A stretch of 62,051 bases of DNA. It comes from Paenisporosarcina sp. OV554 (GTDB lineage: Bacteria; Bacillota; Bacilli; Bacillales_A; Planococcaceae). The notes beneath the pieces were generated by a model. That model had not been told where the DNA came from, ran no database searches, and worked only from the letters and a program-made list of their open reading frames with translations. The first letter of the stretch is position 1. Each line of letters opens with the position of its first letter. Positions 16,346-23,513 of this stretch are shown one piece after another. Made by a program: the position numbers and the translations under genes. The stretch covers positions 1 through 62,051 of the forward strand of contig NZ_QBUC01000022.1 in the NCBI RefSeq assembly GCF_003058165.1, in the 5' to 3' direction.

Positions 16346-16441
16346 TGTCTCCTTTTACAAGAGAATCTCTATAATTCTAACTATCTAAGTTCTTCCTAAC
16401 TTCTAGTTCCCTCTTGCGTTCCTCTAAGACCTGATTTCAAC

Positions 16442-17473
16442 TCAAAGGACATTATTCACAATACATTTCTCCACAATTTCTTTTAATTCAATTCGACGAC
16501 TTTCTTTATGGGACAAAGCCGCGGCTTCATTTATTAGTGTCAAATTAATCACATCTTCTTTCGTAATTGTGGATACAGTTCCATCTTTAATTATCGCTAC
16601 CCACTGTTCCAACGGCATTGGTAAAGATGGCTTTAGTTCTACTGGATTTATCCATTCTCCTTCTTCTAGCTGACTACTTTTTAAACGAATTTGTTCATTT
16701 TCAATTAGCAGTGTTCCTTCTGTCCCATAAAGCTCTAACTGAAACGGACTTCCGTTTGATAAAAAACTAGTCTCAATAACACCCAGTGCACCAGATTCAT
16801 ACTCTAGTAAAACAACAGCGTTATCATCCACTCCTAGATTATTTGTTTGCTGCAACCGTGCGTGTAGGGCCTGTGCTTTTCCAGCTAAACGATTAGTCAA
16901 ATAAATCGGGTGTGCACCAAGATCAATTAATGAACCTCCACCACATTGTTCCTTATCAAAAAATCGTTCAGGCAACCACCCTTGTGTTCCCCCCTTATTT
17001 GGCACGGCTCCATTATGAGCAAGTCTACAACGAACCATTGTCAATTTACCAAGCCATCCTTTATCCACTACCTTTTGGGCATATAAATAATAATCCATTG
17101 TTAATCTAGGTAAAGAAACCATCAGATTAACCCCGTGTGCTTTGACTGTATCAAAAATTTCCTCACAGTCTTTGACGGAAAATGCCAACACCTTTTCAGT
17201 GAAAATATGTTTTTTATTTTTTGCTGCAGCAAGAATGATTTCTTTATGCAGATTCGTAGGTGTATTGACAACAATAGCATCTATGGAAGGGTTTGCTAGA
17301 ACTGATTGTAAATCTTGTTCAAACGGTACACCCAGCTCCTCTGCCCATTTTCTACCACGCTCTATATCTTCGTCCCATACAAGTTGGACGGAAAGATGTT
17401 TATTTTCCCTTATCTCTCTTTCATAATCATCAGCATGTACATGCCATCTACTCAATAATGCAACATAAATCAT
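16442..17473 (-). CDS. Gfo/Idh/MocA-family oxidoreductase
   Basis: A 343-residue NAD(P)-dependent oxidoreductase. The N-terminal Rossmann domain has an unusual start (MIYVALLSRWHVHADDYERE) rather than a clear GxGxxG. VNTPTNLH and a TEKVLAFS segment (the family EKP motif reads EKV here) are present. The C-terminal sheet domain has GGGSLIDLGAHPIY. Substrates are probably sugars or inositols. AAGGAGG precedes the ATG. It lies 75 bp downstream of a second family member, likely in one operon. Confidence 0.85.
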   Translation of the reverse strand: MIYVALLSRWHVHADDYEREIRENKHLSVQLVWDEDIERGRKWAEELGVPFEQDLQSVLANPSIDAIVVNTPTNLHKEIILAAAKNKKHIFTEKVLAFSVKDCEEIFDTVKAHGVNLMVSLPRLTMDYYLYAQKVVDKGWLGKLTMVRCRLAHNGAVPNKGGTQGWLPERFFDKEQCGGGSLIDLGAHPIYLTNRLAGKAQALHARLQQTNNLGVDDNAVVLLEYESGALGVIETSFLSNGSPFQLELYGTEGTLLIENEQIRLKSSQLEEGEWINPVELKPSLPMPLEQWVAIIKDGTVSTITKEDVINLTLINEAAALSHKESRRIELKEIVEKCIVNNVL

Positions 17474-17548
17474 TATAGTTCCTCCTTAATATAATCAGGG
17501 TTAGACCTCTTTAAGATGCCTTCTATATTCAAGATTTCAAGTAATCAT

Positions 17549-18631
17549 TCAATCAAAATAAACCGCTTTACCAGTTTTTGCAGATTCATATATTGCTTCT
17601 AAAATTTGTGTGACAACTAAGGCTTCTGCTGGTTTCACGATCGGTTCTGTGTTATTAATGATGCTTTCTACCCAACACCTCGCCTCAAGGTCAGAATCAC
17701 TTTCTGCCTTTCCATTATAAAAAGCAACACCACCAGCACCTAACTCTACATTCGTTGCATACAGTTTACTAAAATTCTCTCCATTAATACGCAATCCGTC
17801 TTTCATATCTGCTCCACCTTCAGTCCCACTAAGGGAACATTTTGCTTCATCGATATCCAATGTATTCAATGCCCAACTTGACTCTAAGACAATTGTTGCT
17901 CCATTTTCCATCGTAATAAATCCGAATGCAGAATCTTCAACCGTGAACTTTTCTGGATCCCAAGGACCCCATGCATTTGCAGCGTCCTTCTTTTGCCCTA
18001 ATTTATGATAGGTCGTACCCATCACAGATTTAGGTTTATAATTGTCCATCATCCAAAGTGTTAGATCAAGCGCATGTGTGCCAATATCAATTAACGGGCC
18101 GCCACCTTGTTTCTCTTCATCTAAAAATACTCCCCAAGTTGGTACTGCCCGACGGCGAATGGCATGGGCTCTTGCGTAATACACTTCACCTAAATCACCC
18201 TGTTTACAAACGTTATGTAAATACTGACTGTCAGGTCTAAAGCGATTGTTATAACCAATCGTTAGCTTTTTACCGGTACGTTCTGCCGTTTCAACCATTA
18301 ATTTAGCTTCTTCAGACGTTTTTGCCATCGGCTTCTCACACATGACATGCTTGCCAGCTTCCATTGAAGCAATTGAAATTTCCGCATGAGAAATATTTGG
18401 TGTCAAGACATGGACAACATCGATTGATTCGTCTTCCAATAATTGTTTGTAATTTTTATACACTGCCGCTTCGGGTGTTCCATACTCTATTGCGGCTTTT
18501 TCTGCCTTTTTTATTTCAATATCGCAAAATGCAACCATTTCTACTTGTTCAAGCTTTTTAAGACTCGGTAAATGTTTTCCGTTTGCAATACCTCCACAAC
18601 CAATAATAGCTACTCTTAATTTCTTAGACAT
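17549..18631 (-). CDS. Gfo/Idh/MocA-family oxidoreductase
   Basis: A 360-residue protein with a clear N-terminal nucleotide-binding GCGGIANGKHLPSL, the catalytic-region motif CEKPMAKTSEEA and the substrate-domain GGGPLIDIGTHALDLTLWMM. It probably oxidises a sugar or inositol derivative with NAD(P). GAGGAG lies about nine bases before the ATG. It is the first gene of a two-gene operon with the related enzyme at 16442. The partner substrates are unknown. Confidence 0.9.
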   Translation of the reverse strand: MSKKLRVAIIGCGGIANGKHLPSLKKLEQVEMVAFCDIEIKKAEKAAIEYGTPEAAVYKNYKQLLEDESIDVVHVLTPNISHAEISIASMEAGKHVMCEKPMAKTSEEAKLMVETAERTGKKLTIGYNNRFRPDSQYLHNVCKQGDLGEVYYARAHAIRRRAVPTWGVFLDEEKQGGGPLIDIGTHALDLTLWMMDNYKPKSVMGTTYHKLGQKKDAANAWGPWDPEKFTVEDSAFGFITMENGATIVLESSWALNTLDIDEAKCSLSGTEGGADMKDGLRINGENFSKLYATNVELGAGGVAFYNGKAESDSDLEARCWVESIINNTEPIVKPAEALVVTQILEAIYESAKTGKAVYFD

Positions 18632-18776
18632 TCTATTTTTCTCCTCAAATAGTATATTTTACTACAAATTATTTTAAGATTTTAGAAGTAAGTAACCTAT
18701 GGATATCTCAACATTATTCATATGTTTGAATCAGATAATAAAGTTAACTCTTTTTATAACCTACGTTACTCTTGCC

Positions 18777-18857
18777 AAGCCCCGGTAGCTCAAAAAGAAA
18801 AAAGAGATGTCTTTGCAGCTCACTGATCTTCAACTAAAGCACCCGTTAGTTTAACAG
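18777..18857. repeat. Complete cassette repeat (long arm, decayed left box)
   Basis: The left box is degenerate (CAAGCCCCGGTAGCTC). The arm GATGTCTTTGCAGCTCACTG and the right box CAACTAAAGCACCCGTTAGT are clear. Confidence 0.8.
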
Positions 18858-18875
18858 TTCAATCGTAAAAATTGT

Positions 18876-19607
18876 TTACTTCACACAAGAAAAAGCCAAT
18901 ACGACTGGGATCCGCTGTCTTCTAACAAATTCTTCTTCGCTACTAAAACGTTCACGTTTTGGTGTACCTTCACGTAAATCCAATACTGTAAAGCCAGCTT
19001 GTCTAAGTGCGATAAAATATTGTTCAATTGTGCGATGATACTTAACCACTACTTGATCAATCCAAGGCTCTTTTCTTTCACCCTCATGGAAATAGTCATC
19101 GACAATCCAATTACCGCGTTTATCCCCACTTTGCTTACTAGCAAATGAAGAAGTTGTCAGGGGATGCTGGATACTAAAAACAAATCTACCGTTTTCTTTA
19201 AGTGTTTTATAAACAGCTTGAAATAGGCGGTTAACGTCGGAAACATAATGGAATGCGAATCTAGAAGTTACAAGATCAAATGCCTCTTCAGGATAATCAT
19301 AGGATTCCATTGTTTCACAGTGTATTGTTCCGTTTTGTTCGAGTAAGTTAGAGCGTGCAGCTTCTACCATTTGTTGCGAACCTTCTACTCCTGTGTAGTT
19401 TTTTGCCCCTAAATGTAAAAGTTCTTTTCCGAACGAGGCATCACCACACCCTAAATCTAAGATGCTTATTTCTTGAATGCTCCGAATTAATTCAAAGATA
19501 ATTGGACCTTCAATGGCATTATTTGGACTATCTTGTCTGTTTCTTCTTTTCATGTAATTTGAAAAAAAATCCGTTTGATCGTAAACACTAGCTCCTCTAA
19601 ATTCCAT
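18876..19607 (-). CDS. Class I SAM-dependent methyltransferase
   Basis: A 243-residue methyltransferase. Motif I is ISILDLGCGDASFGKELL (about 49-66), the acidic motif II is YTGVEGS, and FDLVTSRFAFHYVSD and NGRFVFSIQHPLTTSS are motifs III-IV. The methyl acceptor is unknown. The gene lies between two cassette repeats, its stop about 20 bp from the right box, and belongs to a small cassette cluster outside the main arrays. Confidence 0.88.
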   Translation of the reverse strand: MEFRGASVYDQTDFFSNYMKRRNRQDSPNNAIEGPIIFELIRSIQEISILDLGCGDASFGKELLHLGAKNYTGVEGSQQMVEAARSNLLEQNGTIHCETMESYDYPEEAFDLVTSRFAFHYVSDVNRLFQAVYKTLKENGRFVFSIQHPLTTSSFASKQSGDKRGNWIVDDYFHEGERKEPWIDQVVVKYHRTIEQYFIALRQAGFTVLDLREGTPKRERFSSEEEFVRRQRIPVVLAFSCVK

Positions 19608-19810
19608 CCAATCACCTCCCCATCTTATTAATTCTCTTTTCTTTCTTTTTCTTTTTAAAAAAACTGATTTGTAATGTCGGGCGACTCATCGCTAAACACA
19701 CAAATTAATGTATTCTATCACATGTTTTTTAGAATAGACAAGTAATAAATTACTTACTTTTCAGAAAAAAAGAAATAATCAACTATTTTTTTGCTGTAAA
19801 CTATCTGTTA

Positions 19811-19884
19811 TTAAACTAACCTGCCGCGTTAGTTCAATAAGAGAATGGCCCCACCTGAAGTAAAGCACCCGTTACTACAATAAA
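19811..19884. repeat. Complete cassette repeat (variant arm)
   Basis: AAACTAACCTGCCGCGTTAG, arm AGAATGGCCCCACCTGAAG, right box TAAAGCACCCGTTACTAC. Confidence 0.85.
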
Positions 19885-19885
19885 A

Positions 19886-20068
19886 TTAATTTGAGCACGC
19901 TCTTACCAGAAGAATAATTGCTACGATTATTACAATTGAGCCAATATTGACTAAACATCCACTGCTGGGTGCTCCTGTATGGGCTTGAGCCCACGCATTG
20001 TTTAAGGCACCACCAGGATTTTTTCGTTGTTCTTTAGCTTTTAACCTATCTCTTTCTTTCTCGGACAT
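19886..20068 (-). CDS. DUF6366-like small membrane protein
   Basis: A 60-residue protein. A charged N-terminus (SEKERDRLKAKEQRKNPGGA) is followed by a Gly/Ala/Ser segment and one C-terminal membrane helix (about 40-56). This matches DUF6366 family proteins of Bacilli as I remember them. The function is unknown. It is a single-gene cassette, and its stop follows the repeat at 19884 directly. Confidence 0.65.
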   Translation of the reverse strand: MSEKERDRLKAKEQRKNPGGALNNAWAQAHTGAPSSGCLVNIGSIVIIVAIILLVRACSN

Positions 20069-20120
20069 TATAAGCCCCCCATTTTTTGCGATTTTAATGT
20101 CATGAAATTTCTCTTTTCTT

Positions 20121-20168
20121 ATTCAATCTGCCCAGTTACTTCAATAAGAAAAAAGCTGTATTCGCAAC
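20121..20168. repeat. Degenerate cassette repeat, left half
   Basis: ATCTGCCCAGTTACTTCAAT then AAGAAAAAAGCTGTATTCGC. The right box is missing, and the decayed alkD gene follows directly. Confidence 0.6.
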
Positions 20169-20764
20169 TAACATCTTACATTTTTCCGTTTAAAACCAAG
20201 CAGCCCTCTATCTATATCTTTTTGAATATTTTCGGAAGCAAGCAGGATACTGTTTTTTTCTTTCCACGCCTGACTTCGACTGGGCCTACTGCCTTTGCGG
20301 TTTCAACCGCCTTATCATGGAGCGGCAAATATGAAATCCCAACTGTGTAGATAAAATTATTCAAAGCGGATTTCGTTCGATCTGGTGAATCGTGAATCAT
20401 ATTTTCCACCTAATCAAGCATACTGGCAATTTTGCTGGCGCTAAATTCAGTGTCTGGGCAATTACCAAGAAGCCAACAGTAACAGCCCCAACCTGCAGAC
20501 ATTCTAAATTCTTCACCGCTTGCGATCCATTTATCGGCAACAACTTGCGCAAATTCGGTTTCTGCCAAAGTTACTGCAACTACAAAATCTGACTCAGTCA
20601 TTGTCATTGAGTCCGCAATGATGCCGGCAAAATACATGGCATCGTAGTTCCCGGTGGCGTAAAGCAGCTCGGCTAAAGGCTAATCTTTCTTGATTTTCTT
20701 TGCGAGCGGCTTCATTGCGCCTGTAGCCACGCCAAAAAGCGGCTCTATCCAATCATATAAATCT
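20149..20764 (-). pseudogene. DNA alkylation repair (AlkD-like) gene remnant
   Basis: Segments DLYDWIEPLFGVATGAMKPL, AKKIKKD, a TAG, then LAELLYATGNYDAMYFAGII, FVVAVTLAETEFAQVVADKW and TVGISYLPLHDKAVETAKAV match HEAT-like alkylpurine glycosylase relatives. Internal deletions, the TAG and a frameshift near 20250 break the frame, and the N-terminal half is missing. At its 5' end the DLYDWI coding stretch is shared with the ynfA remnant that follows. Confidence 0.8.
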
Positions 20765-20990
20765 GTGTTTTTTTATCAATCCCCCATCCCCACAATACAG
20801 ATAGAACGATAAAACCTCCTCCATAGGCGGCATAAACTCTACTGAACGATGGGAACGATTGAATTGTAGCTATGATACCGTAAAGAGCTAGAGTAACACC
20901 TCCTAGAATCTCCAAATAATATGGTTTACCTTCTCTTTACCATAACCAGATAAGATAGCCGCCACCTATTTATTAAGACCCTCCAGGGCT
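20749..20990 (-). pseudogene. ynfA: YnfA (UPF0060) membrane protein remnant, copy 1
   Basis: The minus strand reads GGGYLIWLW, a TAA, REGKPYYLEILGGVTLALYG, then RVYAAYGGGFIVLSVLWGWG and IDKKTQ, which is the UPF0060/YnfA four-helix family. An in-frame TAA replaces a conserved Leu codon, and the first helix is lost. It joins the alkD remnant at a shared sequence. The beginning of a similar gene is at 34727-34818. Confidence 0.8.
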
Positions 20991-21054
20991 TTTTTACCTA
21001 ACTAAAATTGATCCTCTTACGTAGAATAATGAATAAATGGGGGGTGAAAAAGTT

Positions 21055-21255
21055 GTGAAGATGATTATTAATTTTAATAATGGTGATCAAGTTTCTGTAC
21101 CTATTACAAACCATAGCTCAGGATATTGGGATGTTGTCGTTCATTTAAGAGCAATAAAAGAAAAAGATTTACCAATCGAAATTGATTTAAATAATGGGGA
21201 AACATATGTAAGTAGTGGTAAAGAGCTAGATTCTGTTGAATTTAAGTTCAATTAA
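21055..21255 (+). CDS. Small hypothetical protein
   Basis: A 66-residue protein, starting from GTG at 21055 with GGGGGGTG about eight bases upstream (an ATG two codons later is also possible). Beta-strand-rich sequence (IINFNNGDQVSVPI, IEIDLNNGETYVSS) without signal or membrane segment. It is one of the few plus-strand small genes here. The family is not recognised. Confidence 0.55.
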   Translation: MKMIINFNNGDQVSVPITNHSSGYWDVVVHLRAIKEKDLPIEIDLNNGETYVSSGKELDSVEFKFN

Positions 21256-21355
21256 ATATGAATTCAGAACGTCCAATCGGGCGTTTGTTTAGATAAATGA
21301 GAAAATTAATAGAGAGTTGGACTCGTTGATGACCTTTTTTTATTGATGCCATTCT

Positions 21356-21400
21356 AAAGCCCTCCTCTTATACCAATATAGGTATAAGGGGAGGCTTTCA
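21356..21400 (+). terminator. Hairpin terminator
   Basis: AAAGCCCTCCTCTTATACC pairs (two mismatches) with GGTATAAGGGGAGGCTTT. It follows the small gene ending at 21255 by 100 bp. Confidence 0.65.
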
Positions 21401-21533
21401 TTTGCATTTTTTGTTTTTAGTGCAGGAAATAAGAGAGAATGAATATGAGTATTGCAGTGAAAAAAGATCATTAAAAATTACTGATATACTTATCGATTTA
21501 TTGGCTAAGAGTAATTCTCGATTCAACGATATA

Positions 21534-21716
21534 TTATGCTCGTGATCTTGGTTTTCTTAAAATCAAAACGATTATTATTACTAATAGGCTCACTACAATC
21601 GTCTCGTATGCATTCTTTCTAATACTAGATCCTATCACCATTAACTCAGGATTAAATAATAGTAAAATGATACCTATGACAATCGCTTCTGCAAATTTGT
21701 TTATAAACGTTTTCAT
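21534..21716 (-). CDS. Small two-helix membrane protein
   Basis: A 60-residue protein with two membrane helices (about 10-27 and 37-54) and a basic C-terminus (RKPRSRA). The start is the ATG at 21716 with GGGAGG about 12 bases upstream, although the frame is open further. The function is unknown. Confidence 0.55.
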   Translation of the reverse strand: MKTFINKFAEAIVIGIILLLFNPELMVIGSSIRKNAYETIVVSLLVIIIVLILRKPRSRA

Positions 21717-21984
21717 AAGATTTATTTCCTCCCTTCTTCTTTTCTCTTTCATATTGCAACTCAAGAAATAACCCTATTACATATTTTATTTTATATACTG
21801 TATCTACTATTTGATAATTAAAGACAAATCTATTAATAAAACTATTAATTCAAAAATGAAGAAAATGGTCATTTGATTATCATTAGCAACTAATTTAACT
21901 TCTATACATACTTTCAAAAAAAATAATTGAATGTAACGAAATACTTTAAGTGTTACATCCGATTGAAAGCAAAAACGTTTATCA

Positions 21985-22012
21985 AACTTTACTAAAGCAT
22001 CCGTAAGTCCAG
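21985..22012. repeat. Cassette repeat, right box only
   Basis: TTTACTAAAGCATCCGTAAG, a mutated right box, about 40 bp from a decayed plus-strand gene. Confidence 0.6.
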
Positions 22013-22051
22013 TACAGTTTTATTCTTGTTCACTAACTTGTGGGATGTAAT

Positions 22052-22410
22052 AGCAAAGATGGTCGCAAGCGTTAAACATGAATATTACGGCGAAGAAAAA
22101 CATTGGAAGGCAACTTTAGATATTTCAGGTAACGTCGATACAGCTACTCATTAAGAAGAAAAACAAAAAGATTTTGTACTTGAATACAAAGGTGACTATT
22201 CGGATATTTCCGATGCCATTGTTAGATTATACTTATACAACAAGCGGAGAGACAGAGGTTGGTACTCTATGCCCTCCAGGAACAAAGTATATTCGGGATA
22301 GTTCAGAAGCTGGTGATGGTAATATGTGCAAGAAAGATGAATTGATTGAGGTCGTCGTTAAGTGGAATGAGAAAGAAGAAAAGATTCCATTGAAGATAAA
22401 GAATGATTAA
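22052..22410 (+). pseudogene. Decayed gene for a small hypothetical protein
   Basis: One frame reads VASVKHEYYGEEKHWKATLD, ISGNVDTATH, a TAA, then EEKQKDFVLEYKGDYSDIS. After a shift the next frame continues LDYTYTTSGETEVGTLCPPG to KWNEKEEKIPLKIKND. Together they look like one secreted-type beta-sandwich protein with a lost signal peptide, an in-frame stop near 22152 and a frameshift near 22210. The family is not recognised. Confidence 0.65.
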
Positions 22411-22603
22411 CAATCTTTTACTGTGATCCAACGAGTGGGTTATTTAATAGAACAAACGAATTAATATTTAGTGAAAACACTTATCTTCTTGGTAATATAA
22501 TCTCCCACCCTAATAATTTCGATTACAATACAATCTAACAACCCCTAAATTTTGGGGTTACTTAAATATTCTACATAGTTTTTAATACTCCTGTTTTTAA
22601 GTC

Positions 22604-22632
22604 TTGTAACCTGCCCCGTTAGTTGAAAAAGA
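22604..22632. repeat. Cassette repeat, left box only
   Basis: TAACCTGCCCCGTTAGTTGA without central arm or right box. Confidence 0.8.
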
Positions 22633-22720
22633 CGTTTGAGTATCTTCTTTTAGTCATACTATTTTATTTATGAAATTCTTAATTTTAAAATAATGATAAT
22701 ATAGCAATTTCAGATGTGCT

Positions 22721-22750
22721 TTGCATTATTTTTAATCATTATGTTATAAT
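22721..22750 (+). promoter_or_regulatory. Promoter of the antitoxin RNA
   Basis: TTGCAT, an 18-bp spacer and TATAAT at 22745-22750 with an extended -10 (TGT before TATAAT). It points to a start near 22757 for a plus-strand RNA converging on the holin-like toxin gene. Confidence 0.7.
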
Positions 22751-22756
22751 GATAGC

Positions 22757-22898
22757 AAGTATTACGTATATTAAAAAAGACCGAACGGTGCGTCAACACC
22801 ATTCAGTCATGCAATAGGCAGGTTCCCTCAAAGGGCGTCAGCTAAATAATGAGAAATAACCCATCTTGTGCGTCTAACTCAAGGATGGGTTATTTTTT
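22757..22898 (+). ncRNA. Antisense RNA antitoxin (RatA/SR4-like position)
   Basis: A predicted transcript of about 140 nt from the 22721-22750 promoter to the hairpin ATAACCCATC...GATGGGTTAT with a T-run at 22893-22898. It contains a GACCGAACGGTG...CACCATTCAGTC hairpin near its 5' end. Its last part is complementary to the 3' end of the toxin mRNA, as in txpA/ratA and bsrG/SR4 pairs. It is inferred from promoter, terminator and layout. Confidence 0.65.
22855..22898. terminator. Bidirectional terminator shared by toxin and antitoxin RNAs
   Basis: ATAACCCATC pairs with GATGGGTTAT, extended by TTG/CAA. The plus strand ends in TTTTTT, the minus strand in ATTTCTCATT. Confidence 0.75.
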
Positions 22899-22973
22899 AT
22901 GGTTAAATGACAGAATTGACACGATTAATGCTGCGAACGTTACTGCGAACATCAATGCTTCAAATACTGACAT
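22890..22973 (-). CDS. Holin-like type I toxin, 27 residues
   Basis: The product MSVFEALMFAVTFAALIVSI is followed by LSFNHKK. This is one hydrophobic helix with a short basic tail, the pattern of putative holin-like toxins (Hol_Tox) of Bacillus, which insert into the membrane when not silenced by an antisense RNA. AAGGGTGG lies about ten bases before the ATG. A minus-strand TATAAT (23014-23019) lies some 40 bp upstream. The convergent antisense RNA gene overlaps the 3' end. Confidence 0.8.
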   Translation of the reverse strand: MSVFEALMFAVTFAALIVSILSFNHKK

Positions 22974-23013
22974 GGCGCCAACCACCCTTGAGTACCTATT
23001 CTATTACTACTCT

Positions 23014-23042
23014 ATTATACCAAATCGTTTCTACCATCACTT
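23014..23042 (-). promoter_or_regulatory. Promoter of the toxin mRNA
   Basis: On the minus strand TGGTATAATAG carries a consensus extended -10. The -35 region is less clear. The start would fall near 23007, giving a toxin mRNA of about 150 nt. Confidence 0.55.
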
Positions 23043-23216
23043 GACCAATACAATATCATTTAATCAATTAATAGTATCAAAGGGTTTTCTAAATTTAGGA
23101 AAAATGTTGTTCCTTGTTTCATAAATTTTCGATTTATATTTTAATACATTATATATCGTATAACAATAAATTATTATCGAATTTTATTATATTTTTGGTA
23201 TATTGGACAATGATAA

Positions 23217-23248
23217 AAGCATTCCTCATTACAAAAGGAATGCTTTAT
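23217..23248. terminator. Hairpin terminator
   Basis: AAAGCATTCCT pairs with AGGAATGCTTT around CATTACAAA. It is isolated between the toxin promoter region and the repeat at 23277. Confidence 0.6.
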
Positions 23249-23276
23249 AACTTTAAACTCTTCAATTTATAGGTTG

Positions 23277-23307
23277 TTCAACTAACCTACACCATTAGTT
23301 GATGAAG
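23277..23307. repeat. Cassette repeat, left box only
   Basis: TTCAACTAACCTACACCATT then AGTTGATGAAGGAATTAGAT. The continuation GATAATCAATCCGTAAAAC matches the compound variant at 1187 and 44582. Confidence 0.75.
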
Positions 23308-23329
23308 GAATTAGATAATCAATCCGTAA

Positions 23330-23512
23330 AACCAAACCTACTTTTAATTCATGAGGATGATTATTAACCCAAGATTCTCCAGTAATATTGAGCGATTGGG
23401 CGATTAGCAAATTCTTCAAATTGCCCCCCATCTTCAGCCAATAAAATTAGATCTTCATTAAAAATAAACTGATTTATATAATCAACTATTCCGTTTACAC
23501 CGTAGTTGGTAT
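23330..23512 (-). pseudogene. Type I restriction HsdS C-terminal fragment
   Basis: The minus strand reads GIVDYINQFIFNEDLILLAE, DGGQFEEFANRPIAQ and, after a frameshift, NITGESWVNNHPHELK. This is the AEDG...NITG..WVNNH.H.L signature of a target-recognition domain of HsdS. Only one domain's middle part remains, cut off by the sqhC stop region. No hsdR or hsdM is in the window. Confidence 0.75.
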
Positions 23513-23513
23513 G

